From Gammaproteobacteria bacterium (GTDB lineage: Bacteria; Pseudomonadota; Gammaproteobacteria; UBA9214), in NCBI GenBank assembly GCA_029860045.1, contig JAOUBY010000017.1, forward strand, positions 1 through 39,732: a DNA stretch of 39,732 nucleotides. The letters are read 5' to 3'. The position numbers were made by a program, and so were the translations under genes. This document shows positions 15,727 through 23,666 of this stretch, piece after piece. Positions within the stretch are counted from its first letter, which is position 1, and every line of letters starts with the position of its first letter. The notes beneath the pieces were generated by a model, which did no database searches, had not been told where the DNA came from, and saw nothing but the letters and a program-made list of their open reading frames with translations.

Positions 15727-15994
15727 TTCTGTGCCTGTCTCGCGGATAAAAGGTGCTTGCAGTCGTATCGGCACCGGTTGGGCCATCTTTAACCTGTCCG
15801 GATGGCTCATGAAGGGCGGTAGAGCGGGGAGGCGCGGGCGGAACCGGGCCTGGCCAATCCGGGGGGGGCGGGGGGAGATGGTACCGGAACGGTATTCAGT
15901 GCCGCGCCGGCAGGCCGATGCAGGGGAACTGGCGCATGCCGGGGGGCTGCGGTACTGTAGCGGCGCAACAACGGGGTTCTATGTAAATCCGGAT

Positions 15995-17365
15995 ATGGTT
16001 CACTTGTTAAAAAAACGTGTTGATAGCCTGAAGGCCTTCGTCTGGGACGATGATTTGCGCGATCTGCGTGGTTTGCACCGGGTGGCCGTGTTCGTGCTGC
16101 GCGTCATCCACATGTTGCTCAGGGAGCTGGTCGGCGGGCAGCTCAATCTGCGCGCCATGAGCCTGGTCTATACCACCCTGTTATCAATCGTGCCGCTACT
16201 GGCTGTCAGTTTCTCGGTTCTGAAGGGGTTTGGCTTTCACCAACGGCTGGAGTCCTACCTGTTCAGCTTCTTGCTGGAACCGCTGGGGCCGAGTGGCGCC
16301 GAGGTTGCGGAAACCATTATCGGTTTCGTGGAGAACGTCAAGGTTGGCATGCTGGGGTCGGTTGGTTTTGCGTTGCTGATCTATACCGTGGTTGCGCTGG
16401 TACAAAAGATCGAGGCGGCATTCAATTTTGTCTGGCAGATCGACCGGCTGCGTTCGCTGTCACAGCGCTTCAGCAATTACCTCAGCGTGATTACCATAGG
16501 GCCGGTACTTATCTTTAGCGCGGTTGGCTTCACGGCGGCGATACTCAACACCGAGACGGCGCTGAAGCTGGCTTCGATAGAGCCGTTTGGCAGCCTGATG
16601 GTTTATGGCAGCAACCTGGTGCCGTATGTGCTGGTTTGTCTGGCCTTTACCTTTATTTATATCCTGATTCCAAACACGCGTGTGCAGTTCCGTGCAGCAC
16701 TGGTGGGCGGTGTGCTGGCCGGCGTGCTGTGGAAAATCACCGGCTGGGGTTTTGCCACGTTTATTGCCTCGTCCGCCAAGTACGCCGCCATCTATTCAAG
16801 TTTTGCCATCCTGATCCTGCTGCTGATCTGGATGTACCTGAGCTGGCTGATCCTGCTGGTCGGGTCCCAGATAGCCTATTTTGTGCAAAACCCGAAATTC
16901 ATGACCCTGCACCGGGTGCGATTTGTCCTCAGCAATCGCCTGCGCGAACGGCTGGCACTGCAAATCATGTACCTGGTTGGCTATCACCACTATCACAACA
17001 AGCCGCCATGGAGCCTGGAGCAGTTGATCGAGTACCTGGACCTGCCGGATGAACCGGTGAACCGGGTTATCCAGGTGCTGGTCGATGCCGGCTACCTGGC
17101 AGAAGTTTGCAACGAGGAAGTCACCGAGTACCTGCCGCAACAGGCCATCGAGACCACGCGGCTGGCCGATTTACTCACAGCGGTGCGCAATGCCGGCGAG
17201 AGCCGCTTTCTCAGTGTGAGGCAACTGACCACGGTCAGTGTCGTTGAGCGGGTGATGGAGGAGGTTGGCAGTGCGATACAGGCGGGTGTAGGCGATCGCA
17301 CGCTGGCCAGCCTGGTTGAAACGCCCGATGAACGGCTTGAAGCGGCTGGCGGGTCCGCGGCCTAG
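15995..17365 (+). CDS. YihY/BrkB family inner-membrane protein with C-terminal winged-helix-like region
   Basis: The family (once misnamed ribonuclease BN) has six membrane segments and unknown transport-like function. The start at ATG 15995 gives 456 residues beginning MVHLLKKRVDSLKAFVW. Family motifs are RAMSLVYTTLLSIVPLLAVSFSVLKGFG near residues 55-80, KIEAAFNFVWQIDRLRS near 145-160, PNTRVQF and the AIYSSFAILILLLIWMYLSWLILLVGSQIAY block near 265-295 (cited as a region). The last 130 residues are soluble and resemble a winged helix (PPWSLEQLIEYLDLPDEPV). A longer in-frame start upstream would run antisense through the receiver gene and is rejected. Its stop shares CTAG with the convergent lipoprotein gene. 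The leader has a G-rich tract. Confidence 0.88.
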   Translation: MVHLLKKRVDSLKAFVWDDDLRDLRGLHRVAVFVLRVIHMLLRELVGGQLNLRAMSLVYTTLLSIVPLLAVSFSVLKGFGFHQRLESYLFSFLLEPLGPSGAEVAETIIGFVENVKVGMLGSVGFALLIYTVVALVQKIEAAFNFVWQIDRLRSLSQRFSNYLSVITIGPVLIFSAVGFTAAILNTETALKLASIEPFGSLMVYGSNLVPYVLVCLAFTFIYILIPNTRVQFRAALVGGVLAGVLWKITGWGFATFIASSAKYAAIYSSFAILILLLIWMYLSWLILLVGSQIAYFVQNPKFMTLHRVRFVLSNRLRERLALQIMYLVGYHHYHNKPPWSLEQLIEYLDLPDEPVNRVIQVLVDAGYLAEVCNEEVTEYLPQQAIETTRLADLLTAVRNAGESRFLSVRQLTTVSVVERVMEEVGSAIQAGVGDRTLASLVETPDERLEAAGGSAA

Positions 17366-17865
17366 TGCGCTGACTCCAGCAAGCCCAGTTGCTGTGGGTC
17401 GGTCCCTGCCGGCTCGATCCTGATCCAGCCTGGCAGTTCTTCCTGCATCGCCTGGTACAGGGTGGTGCTGTTATGAGTTTCGCAGCCGGATAGTCCAGGC
17501 TGCTGGCTGATCCGGTAGTACCAGACCGGTTGCCCGCCCTGTGTGGCCGGGCTGAGTACCGGCAGGGGGCCAACGCTTTCAGTTACATCACCCTGGCGCA
17601 GGCCGATCCCACCGCACATCTTCCGGCTCGCAAGTACGCGGGCATCACCCAGCGAGATATGCGTCATGGCGCGGGCAACCGCCGCAGTCTGTGCCTGCTC
17701 GACGGGAATCCTTGCAATGAAGTTGTCCAGCGTTCGATCGGCCGGTGGGATCGCAGTGGTCACCGCAACGGGCGGGGAGATCGCTGGCGCCTGCACCGTG
17801 CTGCAGCCGCCCTGCCACAGGCTGGAGGCCACCAGGACGACACTTGCAAGCAACCGGGAATTCAC
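17362..17865 (-). CDS. Putative small lipoprotein of unknown function
   Basis: The 167-residue product begins with a hydrophobic leader (LLASVVLVASSLWQGGC) whose Cys at 21 follows Gly-Gly, an acceptable though not ideal lipobox, so outer-membrane lipidation is likely. The mature part is Ala-, Val- and Pro-rich at first, then contains CGGIGLRQGDVTE, VWYYRISQQPG and a paired Cys in SGCETHNSTT. I know no family. Its last codon overlaps the end of the convergent YihY-type gene in the shared palindrome CTAG. The alternative starts upstream give no leader. Codon use is like its neighbours. Confidence 0.65.
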   Translation of the reverse strand: MNSRLLASVVLVASSLWQGGCSTVQAPAISPPVAVTTAIPPADRTLDNFIARIPVEQAQTAAVARAMTHISLGDARVLASRKMCGGIGLRQGDVTESVGPLPVLSPATQGGQPVWYYRISQQPGLSGCETHNSTTLYQAMQEELPGWIRIEPAGTDPQQLGLLESAH

Positions 17866-17969
17866 GCCTCTGTCTCACCCTGGCTGCAGAGCTGGTATCA
17901 TCTACAGCCTTTCAAGGAACCGGATTTCAGTCTATGTGACCCAGGTCCGGAAAACTGTGATCCAGTAGC

Positions 17970-17985
17970 AGGAATTTCAATTCCT
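17970..17985 (+). promoter_or_regulatory. Inverted repeat covering the ribosome binding site of the gene at 17987
   Basis: AGGAATT (17970-17976) and AATTCCT (17979-17985) are exact complements, one base before the ATG. As RNA this would fold into a six-pair stem with a TTCA loop and hide the AGGA ribosome binding site. It could lower or regulate translation of the 79-residue gene and the coupled yjbQ. Chance is possible for so short a repeat. Confidence 0.4.
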
Positions 17986-17986
17986 T

Positions 17987-18226
17987 ATGAATAATCAGGT
18001 TTTGATGGAGACGGACGCACAGGCGCCGGTTGCCGAGGCAGTCGAGCGCTGTGTGGAGCTGTTGTGTCGGCAGGGTTGCAGCCGGGTGAATGAGTATATC
18101 GGTGCGCTGCAGTCCGGTCAGCCAGTCGTCGGCATCGAGACGCTGGATGAGCTGGGGCGAGATGTGCTGCTGGAAGAACTGGTATCCATCATGGCGGTCT
18201 ACCAGCGCAGCTGCGCTGACGGATGA
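17987..18226 (+). CDS. Small protein of unknown function (79 aa), coupled to yjbQ
   Basis: I recognise no family. The sequence is acidic and predicted helical: ETDAQAPVAEAVERCVELLCRQGCSRVNEYI, then TLDELGRDVLLEELVSIMAVYQ (described as two segments, about 9-38 and 52-73). Three cysteines lie at about 22, 27 and 31 (ERCVELLCRQGC), with a fourth near the end. The gene overlaps yjbQ by the four-base ATGA junction, the strongest argument that it is real. AGGA precedes the ATG but lies in a possible hairpin. It might be a YjbQ partner; nothing more can be said. Confidence 0.68.
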   Translation: MNNQVLMETDAQAPVAEAVERCVELLCRQGCSRVNEYIGALQSGQPVVGIETLDELGRDVLLEELVSIMAVYQRSCADG

Positions 18227-18639
18227 TTGCGCAGCACACTATCGAATTCAGGACGCGCGGTCGCGGCAGTTATGCAATTACCGGGCAGCTCCAGGACCTG
18301 GTCGGGCAGGCCGGCGTCAAGACCGGCCTGTGCCATATCTTTTTGCAACACACCAGCGCTTCCCTGATGCTGTGTGAAAATGCCGACCCCGATGTACGCG
18401 TCGATCTTGAAACCTTCATGTCACGTCTGGCACCGGATGCTGATCCAGCGCTGGTGCATACCGCCGAGGGGCCGGATGACATGCCGGCGCATATCCGCAC
18501 CGTACTGACACACAGTGATTTATCCCTGCCGGTAGGCAAGGGCCGTTGTTTACTGGGTACTTGGCAGGGCGTGTACATCTGGGAGCATCGGCAATCAGGG
18601 CATCAGCGCCGGCTCATTGTTACCATCAGTGGCGAGTGA
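18223..18639 (+). CDS. yjbQ: YjbQ family protein (UPF0047, secondary thiamine-phosphate synthase type)
   Basis: YjbQ proteins are small trimeric enzymes with weak thiamine-phosphate synthase activity; their true role is not settled. The 138-residue product has the normal length and motifs: FLQHTSASLMLCENADPDVRVDLE (about 41-64, cited as a region with His44 and Asn54), the VHTAEGPDDMPAHIR segment with its conserved His, and TWQGVYIWEHRQSGHQR near the end. All active-site histidines look intact. The ATG shares four bases with the stop of the preceding small gene, so they are co-translated. The next gene, zapG, converges on it after 13 bases. Confidence 0.93.
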   Translation: MIAQHTIEFRTRGRGSYAITGQLQDLVGQAGVKTGLCHIFLQHTSASLMLCENADPDVRVDLETFMSRLAPDADPALVHTAEGPDDMPAHIRTVLTHSDLSLPVGKGRCLLGTWQGVYIWEHRQSGHQRRLIVTISGE

Positions 18640-18652
18640 CGCTGACGGGCGA

Positions 18653-19132
18653 TCAGTGTTGCAGTGACTTGTCGTCAGGGTCGCTGCTCACATTGATGTC
18701 ACTGATTCGCGGCGCCTCTCCCAGCAGTTCGTCAATGTCGTCGCGAATGCGTGACAGTTCCTCGTATTCATCGCAGCTGACATCAGGCTCCTGCAGGCCG
18801 TCGTCCAGCTGTGCAGCTGCCTTGTGGTCAAGCGGCGTCGATTCGACGTCTCCGCACAGATGCTGTGCGCCGGATGCGAGATGCTCATAGACTGAGCGAT
18901 AGCTGTGGGTCATTTCCTGTACCAGCTCGGAGGTGCGCATGAAATGATTCGTCACCTGGTCGCGGTAATCCTGAAAGTTCTCTTTTAGCTGGTTCAGTTC
19001 CAGCTGTAACTGGCGGGTACGGCCATTTCTTGTCATGAGCGAATAAGTGATCATGCAGCCCAGCACGGTGCCAATCAGGAAACTCAGGATTCCGATTGCC
19101 CACAGGGATAATTGACCGTCCAGCATGACCAT
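18653..19132 (-). CDS. zapG: YhcB/ZapG family inner-membrane division-associated protein (DUF1043)
   Basis: YhcB (now ZapG) is a small inner-membrane protein of gammaproteobacteria that links cell division and envelope growth. I start at ATG 19132, with GAGGA upstream; the longer frame adds 17 residues before the membrane segment that do not fit the family. The 159-residue protein has one N-terminal membrane helix (SLWAIGILSFLIGTVLGCMI), then a coiled coil (LQLELNQLKENFQDYRDQVTNHF) containing the conserved NHF, and a variable acidic C-terminus ending DPDDKSLQH. The membrane anchor and the coil positions match E. coli YhcB. It lies convergent with yjbQ. Confidence 0.87.
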   Translation of the reverse strand: MVMLDGQLSLWAIGILSFLIGTVLGCMITYSLMTRNGRTRQLQLELNQLKENFQDYRDQVTNHFMRTSELVQEMTHSYRSVYEHLASGAQHLCGDVESTPLDHKAAAQLDDGLQEPDVSCDEYEELSRIRDDIDELLGEAPRISDINVSSDPDDKSLQH

Positions 19133-19253
19133 GTGCGTCCTCGCTTGATATATGTAGTGTTGGGGTTGAACAGATGTATCCATTGTACTGGATACCCGGC
19201 GCTGATGAACACACCCGTGGCGTCAACCGCGATTATCGTAAAAATCCGTGATG

Positions 19254-20012
19254 TCAGGACGGGGCCGGCGATCCTGGCGTTGCCCGCCGGCGTTCGCCAA
19301 AAATGGCGCTGCCGACCCGGACCATGGTGGCGCCGGCACTGATGGCAAGTTCGAAATCATCACTCATACCCATCGACAGTTGCGTGAAATACTGCCTGCC
19401 AAAGCGCTGTGCGCAGCCCTCGGACAACTCACGCAGGGCCAGAAAGTCAGCCCGGCGCTGGTCCGTGGTGGCCTGCTGGCGGCCGATGGTCATCAGGCCG
19501 CGCAGCTTGATTCCTTGCAGGCCCGCCTCCAGCAGTGACTCGGTAAACTGAAACACCGTATTCCCTGGCAGACCGTGCTTGTCAGGGTCGCCGGCGATAT
19601 TGACCTGTAGCAGGACATTCAGGGGCTGTTGTGATGCGGTAGTGGCGGCGGAAAGCTTGCCAGCCAGCTTGAGGCTGTCCAGTGTGTGCAGCCAGTCAAA
19701 GTTTCCCGGGATCAGCCTGGCCTTGTTGGTCTGCAGGTGCCCGATAAAATGCCACTCGTTGCGCGGATCATCGAGTAACGCCTGCTTGGTCTGTGCATCC
19801 TGCACAAAATTCTCTCCAAAGCAGAATTGACCGGCCGCCATGGCCTGCTGCACGGCTTCCGCCGGCATGTACTTGGATACGGCAATCAGGCGAATCTCGT
19901 CCGCACTGCGTCCGGCCCCGGTGGCCGCCGTCTGGATGCGGGCGTGAATGGCGTCAAGGTTGTCGCGTATCTGGTGGGCGCTGGTGGACATGGCTGCCAT
20001 GTTTTCAGGCAT
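19254..20012 (-). CDS. yggS: YggS family pyridoxal-phosphate homeostasis protein
   Basis: YggS (PROSC) binds pyridoxal 5'-phosphate and keeps free vitamin B6 low; it has no known enzyme activity. The 252-residue product has the TIM-barrel motifs in order: LIAVSKYMP with the PLP-binding Lys47, FGENFVQDAQTK, WHFIGHLQTNKAR, VLLQVNIAGDPDKHGL, GLMTIG, and LSMGMSDDFELAI with ATMVRVGSAIFG at the end. The Ser and Gly residues that hold the phosphate are present. Its first 8 bases overlap the end of the dehydrogenase gene upstream, so it is coupled to it; an internal ATG at 19991 is an alternative start. Confidence 0.95.
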   Translation of the reverse strand: MPENMAAMSTSAHQIRDNLDAIHARIQTAATGAGRSADEIRLIAVSKYMPAEAVQQAMAAGQFCFGENFVQDAQTKQALLDDPRNEWHFIGHLQTNKARLIPGNFDWLHTLDSLKLAGKLSAATTASQQPLNVLLQVNIAGDPDKHGLPGNTVFQFTESLLEAGLQGIKLRGLMTIGRQQATTDQRRADFLALRELSEGCAQRFGRQYFTQLSMGMSDDFELAISAGATMVRVGSAIFGERRRATPGSPAPS

Positions 20013-20961
20013 GTACGACGTTGCGCGGGGTGCCGGCCAGGAAGGCCTGTATGTTTGCGGTCAGTTCGTTGACGAGCGTCTGCCGGGAATTTATCCCTGC
20101 CCAGGCGACATGCGGCGTAACAATGAGGTTGGGAATGGCGGGGTCCAGCAGCGGGTTGCCGTGCCGGGGTGGTTCTTCCGTCAGTACATCGAGTGCCGCC
20201 CCGGCAATGTCACCGGCACGCAGCGCATCGGCCAGGTCTGCCTCGTTAACGATGCCACCGCGCGCGGTGTTGATCAGCAGGGCGCTGTTGCGCATTTTTG
20301 CAAGTTCCGCCCTGCCTATCAGGTTACGCGTTGCATCAGTCAGCGGGCAGTGCAGACTGATGATGTCTGCTTTCTGCAGCAGTTGCTCAAGCGTGCAGCG
20401 CCCCGGCTTGTCCGGTCCGCCCGGGCGTTGTGAAACAAGAATTCGCAGCCCGAAGGCCTCCGCGGTTCTGGCTACCGCCTTGCCGAGTTCACCGTATCCG
20501 ATGATGCCCAGCGTTTTGCCGTTGAGTTCGTTAAAGGGGTGGTCCAGCAGACTGAAATTGCTGGCCGTCTGCCAGTCTCCCTGGTGTACGGCGCGGGTAT
20601 GGTTTTGCAGGCGGTGGCTGAGCGCCAGCATCACCATGAACACATGTTCCACGACCGAGGTCGTTGCATAGGCCTGCACATTGCAGACCGTGATACCAAG
20701 CCGATCGGCTGTAACGAGGTCAACATTATTGGTACCGGTTGCCGCGATACAGACAAGCTTCAGGCGGGTGGCGGCGGTCAGGGCCTGGCTATCGAGCAGG
20801 ACCTTGTTGCTGATTACGATATCCGCGTCGCGGATTGCCGCTGCTACCTCGCTAGTGGCGGTTGTTCCCCGAAAGGCCCACTCGGGCAGCGTGCTGCGCA
20901 ACGCCTCAAGGTCAAGGTCGCCACGAGAAACGCTATGGTCATCAAGAAATACACCGCGCAT
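20005..20961 (-). CDS. D-2-hydroxyacid dehydrogenase (glycerate dehydrogenase-like)
   Basis: The enzyme family reduces 2-oxoacids or oxidises D-2-hydroxyacids with NAD(P). The 318-residue product has the two-domain layout, with nucleotide-binding GIIGYGELGKAVA around residue 150, substrate-site ATGTNNVDL at about 75-83, and the catalytic trio Arg in NTARGGIVNEADL, Glu in VLTEEPP and His in TPHVAWAG. It most resembles HprA-type hydroxypyruvate/glycerate dehydrogenase (short form, no ACT domain), and I leave the exact substrate open. It sits in a minus-strand run: Nudix gene, chalcone-isomerase-like gene (13 bases upstream), this gene, then yggS overlapping by 8 bases. Confidence 0.9.
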   Translation of the reverse strand: MRGVFLDDHSVSRGDLDLEALRSTLPEWAFRGTTATSEVAAAIRDADIVISNKVLLDSQALTAATRLKLVCIAATGTNNVDLVTADRLGITVCNVQAYATTSVVEHVFMVMLALSHRLQNHTRAVHQGDWQTASNFSLLDHPFNELNGKTLGIIGYGELGKAVARTAEAFGLRILVSQRPGGPDKPGRCTLEQLLQKADIISLHCPLTDATRNLIGRAELAKMRNSALLINTARGGIVNEADLADALRAGDIAGAALDVLTEEPPRHGNPLLDPAIPNLIVTPHVAWAGINSRQTLVNELTANIQAFLAGTPRNVVHA

Positions 20962-20974
20962 GGAAATACTTGCG

Positions 20975-21547
20975 TCAATCAGTACCCAGCATGGCCTTCT
21001 TCAGCGGCTTGCTGACCGGCCTGGGGCCGAGCCAGACCTTCAGCAGTGCGCGATAGAAATCGTTGCCCGCGACTGCACCCTGCAATTCACCATTGATGCG
21101 GACTTCTGTGCCGGTACCGGGTGTGTAATCGATGCGTATAGTCTCTCCTTTCTCCACTGTCCGGAACAGGGCGTTGAAACGTTCCAGGTCCGCAGCCAGT
21201 GATTGCATGGCATCAGGGTCGAGGTTTGCTTTCAGCCCGTCATTCCAGCCACCAATGATCTTCTTCTTGCTGACCTCGCTGTAGAGAAAATGCATCAGTA
21301 CGCTTGCTGCGCCGCTGTCACTCAGGATGGCGTCGCTGTCCGGTGTTTTCGCCGGCAGGTAGAGCGCGCCAATATATATATCCATGAAGAATTTCTTGCG
21401 GATCCCGGCACCATTCAGTTGCAGTGCCTGGCCGCCATTCGCTTGCGTGAAGGTGTCAGGTATGTCGACGCCTTCTATAGTTACAGCAAGGGCTGGTTGG
21501 CAGGCGATCAGGAAAGCGGAGAATACCAGGGCAGTATATTTGTTCAT
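20975..21547 (-). CDS. Exported chalcone-isomerase-like domain protein
   Basis: Bacterial proteins with this fold are periplasmic and of unknown function; they bind fatty acids or similar hydrophobic ligands in some cases. The 190-residue product has a signal peptide (MNKYTALVFSAFLIACQPALA, cleavage after ALA) and an intact domain: LNGAGIRKKFFMDIYIGALYLP near 44-65 (cited as a region), then KKKIIGGWNDG, and the conserved end WLGPRPVSKPLKKAMLG. A strong GAGGAG precedes the ATG. It is 26 bases after the Nudix gene and 13 before the dehydrogenase gene, so it is in an operon of mixed functions. Confidence 0.88.
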   Translation of the reverse strand: MNKYTALVFSAFLIACQPALAVTIEGVDIPDTFTQANGGQALQLNGAGIRKKFFMDIYIGALYLPAKTPDSDAILSDSGAASVLMHFLYSEVSKKKIIGGWNDGLKANLDPDAMQSLAADLERFNALFRTVEKGETIRIDYTPGTGTEVRINGELQGAVAGNDFYRALLKVWLGPRPVSKPLKKAMLGTD

Positions 21548-21573
21548 ATCAGTCTCCTCGTTCAGTGATGTCT

Positions 21574-22122
21574 TCAGGGTTTGCGTGCCGGGTGGCGGAA
21601 GATATCTTCAACGTGGACAGGGAAGTGATCGTTCCTGATGTCGCGGTAATAGCGCTCAAGTGTACGCTTCACGACCGGGAACGCCAGTTTGTCCCAGGGT
21701 ATTTCGTGTTCACTGAACAGCCGGGTCTCCAGGGTTTCCTCGCCCGGGCTGAAGTCCCCGGATGCCATTCGCGCACGAAACATCATGTAAACCTGGTTGA
21801 TCTGCGGGATGCTGAACACACCATACAGGTCGAGATCGACGACATCTGTGCAGGCCTCTTCCAGGGTCTCGCGTGCGGCGGCCTGCTCGGTTGATTCGCC
21901 GTTTTCCATGAAACCGGCCGGCAGGGTCCACAGGCCGTGGCGTGGTTCGATGGCACGCCTGCAAAGCAACAGGCGGTCATCCCAAACCGGCAGGCAGCCA
22001 GCCACGATTTTAGGGTTCTGGTAGTGGATCGCGTTGCAGCTCACGCAGATATGGCGGGGTCGTGAGTCGCCAGCCGGAACCTTTTCGATTACCTGTGCGC
22101 CGCAGTTGCTACAGAAAAACAT
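21574..22122 (-). CDS. Nudix hydrolase with N-terminal zinc ribbon (NudC-like, short form)
   Basis: Nudix enzymes hydrolyse nucleoside-diphosphate derivatives; the zinc-ribbon type includes NAD(H) pyrophosphatase NudC. The 182-residue product has a four-cysteine ribbon (Cys4, Cys7, Cys26, Cys29) and then the Nudix box beginning at Gly70: G-x5-E76-x7-RETLEEA with Glu88 and Glu89 as metal ligands. The usual Gly after EEA is a Cys (residue 91), a mild deviation. There is no NudC N-terminal domain, so this is the smaller type, and the substrate is open. Start at 22122 has no strong ribosome site. It begins a four-gene minus-strand run. Confidence 0.88.
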   Translation of the reverse strand: MFFCSNCGAQVIEKVPAGDSRPRHICVSCNAIHYQNPKIVAGCLPVWDDRLLLCRRAIEPRHGLWTLPAGFMENGESTEQAAARETLEEACTDVVDLDLYGVFSIPQINQVYMMFRARMASGDFSPGEETLETRLFSEHEIPWDKLAFPVVKRTLERYYRDIRNDHFPVHVEDIFRHPARKP

Positions 22123-22270
22123 GTTGGTCAGAATATCAGTTCAGGGGTGCTTGCATGCTGTGCTGACAATAGCACATACCCTGTCTGGCAGGCAGTGTGG
22201 CCGGCGTAGCGTATATGCCGTGTCGTCGCCACACGTCGTCAATGGAAATATCCTGGTTACCGGAACCGTT

Positions 22271-22696
22271 ATGCAGCCTTTTTTTGAGCGCCATTCATTA
22301 CACTTTTCCTGCACTGCTTGCGGCAAGTGTTGCGCAACGGCCGGTGAGTATTATGTGTTTCTCGGCGCCGGCGAGGCCGAGGCCATCCGTGAACAACTGG
22401 GGTTGTCAAAGTCATGGTTCCGGCGTCGTTACCTGGACAGGCTGGAGGAAGGCGTGCTGGTGCTGGCGACGGGGCAGGATGAGCGCTGTATTTTTCTGGA
22501 TAGCGATGGTCGCTGCAGCATCTATACGGCAAGGCCCCTGCAGTGCAGAACCTACCCGTTCTGGCCGGAACTGGTGGGTAGCCAGCGCGCCTGGCAGCGT
22601 GAGGCGGCCCGCTGTGAGGGTATCAATCGGGGTGCAAGGGTGCCGCGGCAGACTATCCGCAAGGCGCTAAAGGCCTGTACAGAGCAGGAGGGCTGA
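22271..22696 (+). CDS. YkgJ family cysteine-cluster protein
   Basis: YkgJ (UPF0153) proteins hold a zinc- or iron-binding cluster of cysteines; their role is unknown, with links to metal handling and oxidation proposed. The 141-residue product starts at ATG 22271 and shows FSCTACGKCC (Cys14, 17, 20, 21), followed by ERCIFLDSDGRCSIYTARPLQCRTYPFWPEL (region about 77-107) with three more Cys and the conserved Pro-Leu-Gln-Cys-Arg-Pro/Thr-Tyr-Pro-Phe stretch. A later ARCEGI holds another Cys. The longer upstream frame adds 79 residues with no family match. It stands alone and converges on the RibD-C gene one base after its stop. Confidence 0.9.
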   Translation: MQPFFERHSLHFSCTACGKCCATAGEYYVFLGAGEAEAIREQLGLSKSWFRRRYLDRLEEGVLVLATGQDERCIFLDSDGRCSIYTARPLQCRTYPFWPELVGSQRAWQREAARCEGINRGARVPRQTIRKALKACTEQEG

Positions 22697-22697
22697 A

Positions 22698-23561
22698 CTA
22701 CTGCGCAGTGTGCTGGCGCGCGGGCTCGAAGATGCCAAACAGCTGTCCCGCGCCGGCCGGAGCATGTGGATCATGATGCAGCTCGGCCAGTTGCATGCCC
22801 TGTGCCGGTGACAGCAGGTTGCCGCTGGTGAGGGTGTCGATGATATTGCCACCGAGTAACTGGAAGGCGATTGTCAGGTACAGGCGGTCCAGTACGCCGG
22901 CCGTGAGCAGGGTATAGAATACGGACGGTCCGGCAATGGCATAGAGGCTCCGGTAGCCGAGTTTCCCCAACCGCTCGACCAGCCGTTTGCCTTCGACCTG
23001 TGTGCCGCTGCCGGTGAGTAGCACCTCGATGCCATTATCCTGCAGTAACCGTATCCGTTGTGCATCTGCCTGTTCGCCGGTGGCGACCAGCACACGGCGT
23101 GCGCGGTAGGGTTCCAGTGCGGCTATCGGGATGTCGAGGCTGCTGCTGAGGATGACAATGTCGGGTTGGGGGGCAAGGCCGTGTTCACTGCGCCAGCCCC
23201 GGATGTCGTCGAACGCGGCCTGACCGCCGACCGGCAGCACATCCTGTGCCTCGCCAACACTGCTCTGCCTGAAAAAACGGCCACTGGTGATGAGGATGTC
23301 GGCCTGGCCGGCCAGTTCCTGGTACAGGCGCCAGTCGCGGGGGTTTGCGATGGCATCAGGGACCGTATGCGTGGTCCGGCCCATGCGCTCGATAGCGATG
23401 CGTCCATCCAGTGAGCTGACAAAATTACTGTACACGAAGGGCCGGTCCGGGTTGCCGCGGCTGTGCAGCCGGTGGTCAAGGTATAGGCCGTGCAGGGTGG
23501 CGGGCTGTGACGGCAGTGGATACAGCCGGGTAATGGTTTCGTGCGGGGTCTTGTCGTTCAT
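22698..23561 (-). CDS. RibD C-terminal-domain protein (dihydrofolate-reductase-like reductase)
   Basis: This fold covers the reductase half of RibD in riboflavin synthesis and stand-alone relatives. The 287-residue product has PFVYSNFVSSLDGRIA near the start, the substrate-binding DWRLYQELAGQADILITSGRFFR, and the NADP-binding LIDT-like end. There is no deaminase domain. Matches to RibD_C are good at the fold level, but the stand-alone form may serve another pyrimidine or pterin reduction. Start at 23561 (MNDKTPHETI) is preferred over an ATG nine codons earlier. It lies alone between ykgJ-type and iscU, with a terminator of iscU 45 bases upstream. Confidence 0.82.
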   Translation of the reverse strand: MNDKTPHETITRLYPLPSQPATLHGLYLDHRLHSRGNPDRPFVYSNFVSSLDGRIAIERMGRTTHTVPDAIANPRDWRLYQELAGQADILITSGRFFRQSSVGEAQDVLPVGGQAAFDDIRGWRSEHGLAPQPDIVILSSSLDIPIAALEPYRARRVLVATGEQADAQRIRLLQDNGIEVLLTGSGTQVEGKRLVERLGKLGYRSLYAIAGPSVFYTLLTAGVLDRLYLTIAFQLLGGNIIDTLTSGNLLSPAQGMQLAELHHDPHAPAGAGQLFGIFEPARQHTAQ

Positions 23562-23605
23562 AGGCAGGGCAGTATAGCAGCGTGCCATCCGCTATCCGCC
23601 AGTGA

Positions 23606-23629
23606 AAACGGGGCCTTCAGGCCCCGTTT
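23606..23629 (-). terminator. Rho-independent terminator of iscU
   Basis: AAACGGGGCC (23606-23615) and GGCCCCGTTT (23620-23629) form a perfect 10-base stem with a four-base TTCA loop. It lies 37 bases past the iscU stop on the minus strand, and on that strand the stem ends in GTTTTC. It separates iscU from the RibD-type gene. Confidence 0.78.
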
Positions 23630-23666
23630 AGCGGTTAGCTGTCGCTGCCGGGCAGCGTGGTGAGTG

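Noticed and set aside
15542-15994. 150-codon N-terminal extension of the YihY-like protein
   Set aside because: It runs antisense through the receiver domain gene and through a G-rich non-coding stretch; the family starts at MVHLLKKRV.
19793-20671. Plus-strand open frame of 292 codons over yggS and the dehydrogenase
   Set aside because: Ser- and Arg-rich shadow frame opposite two clear genes.
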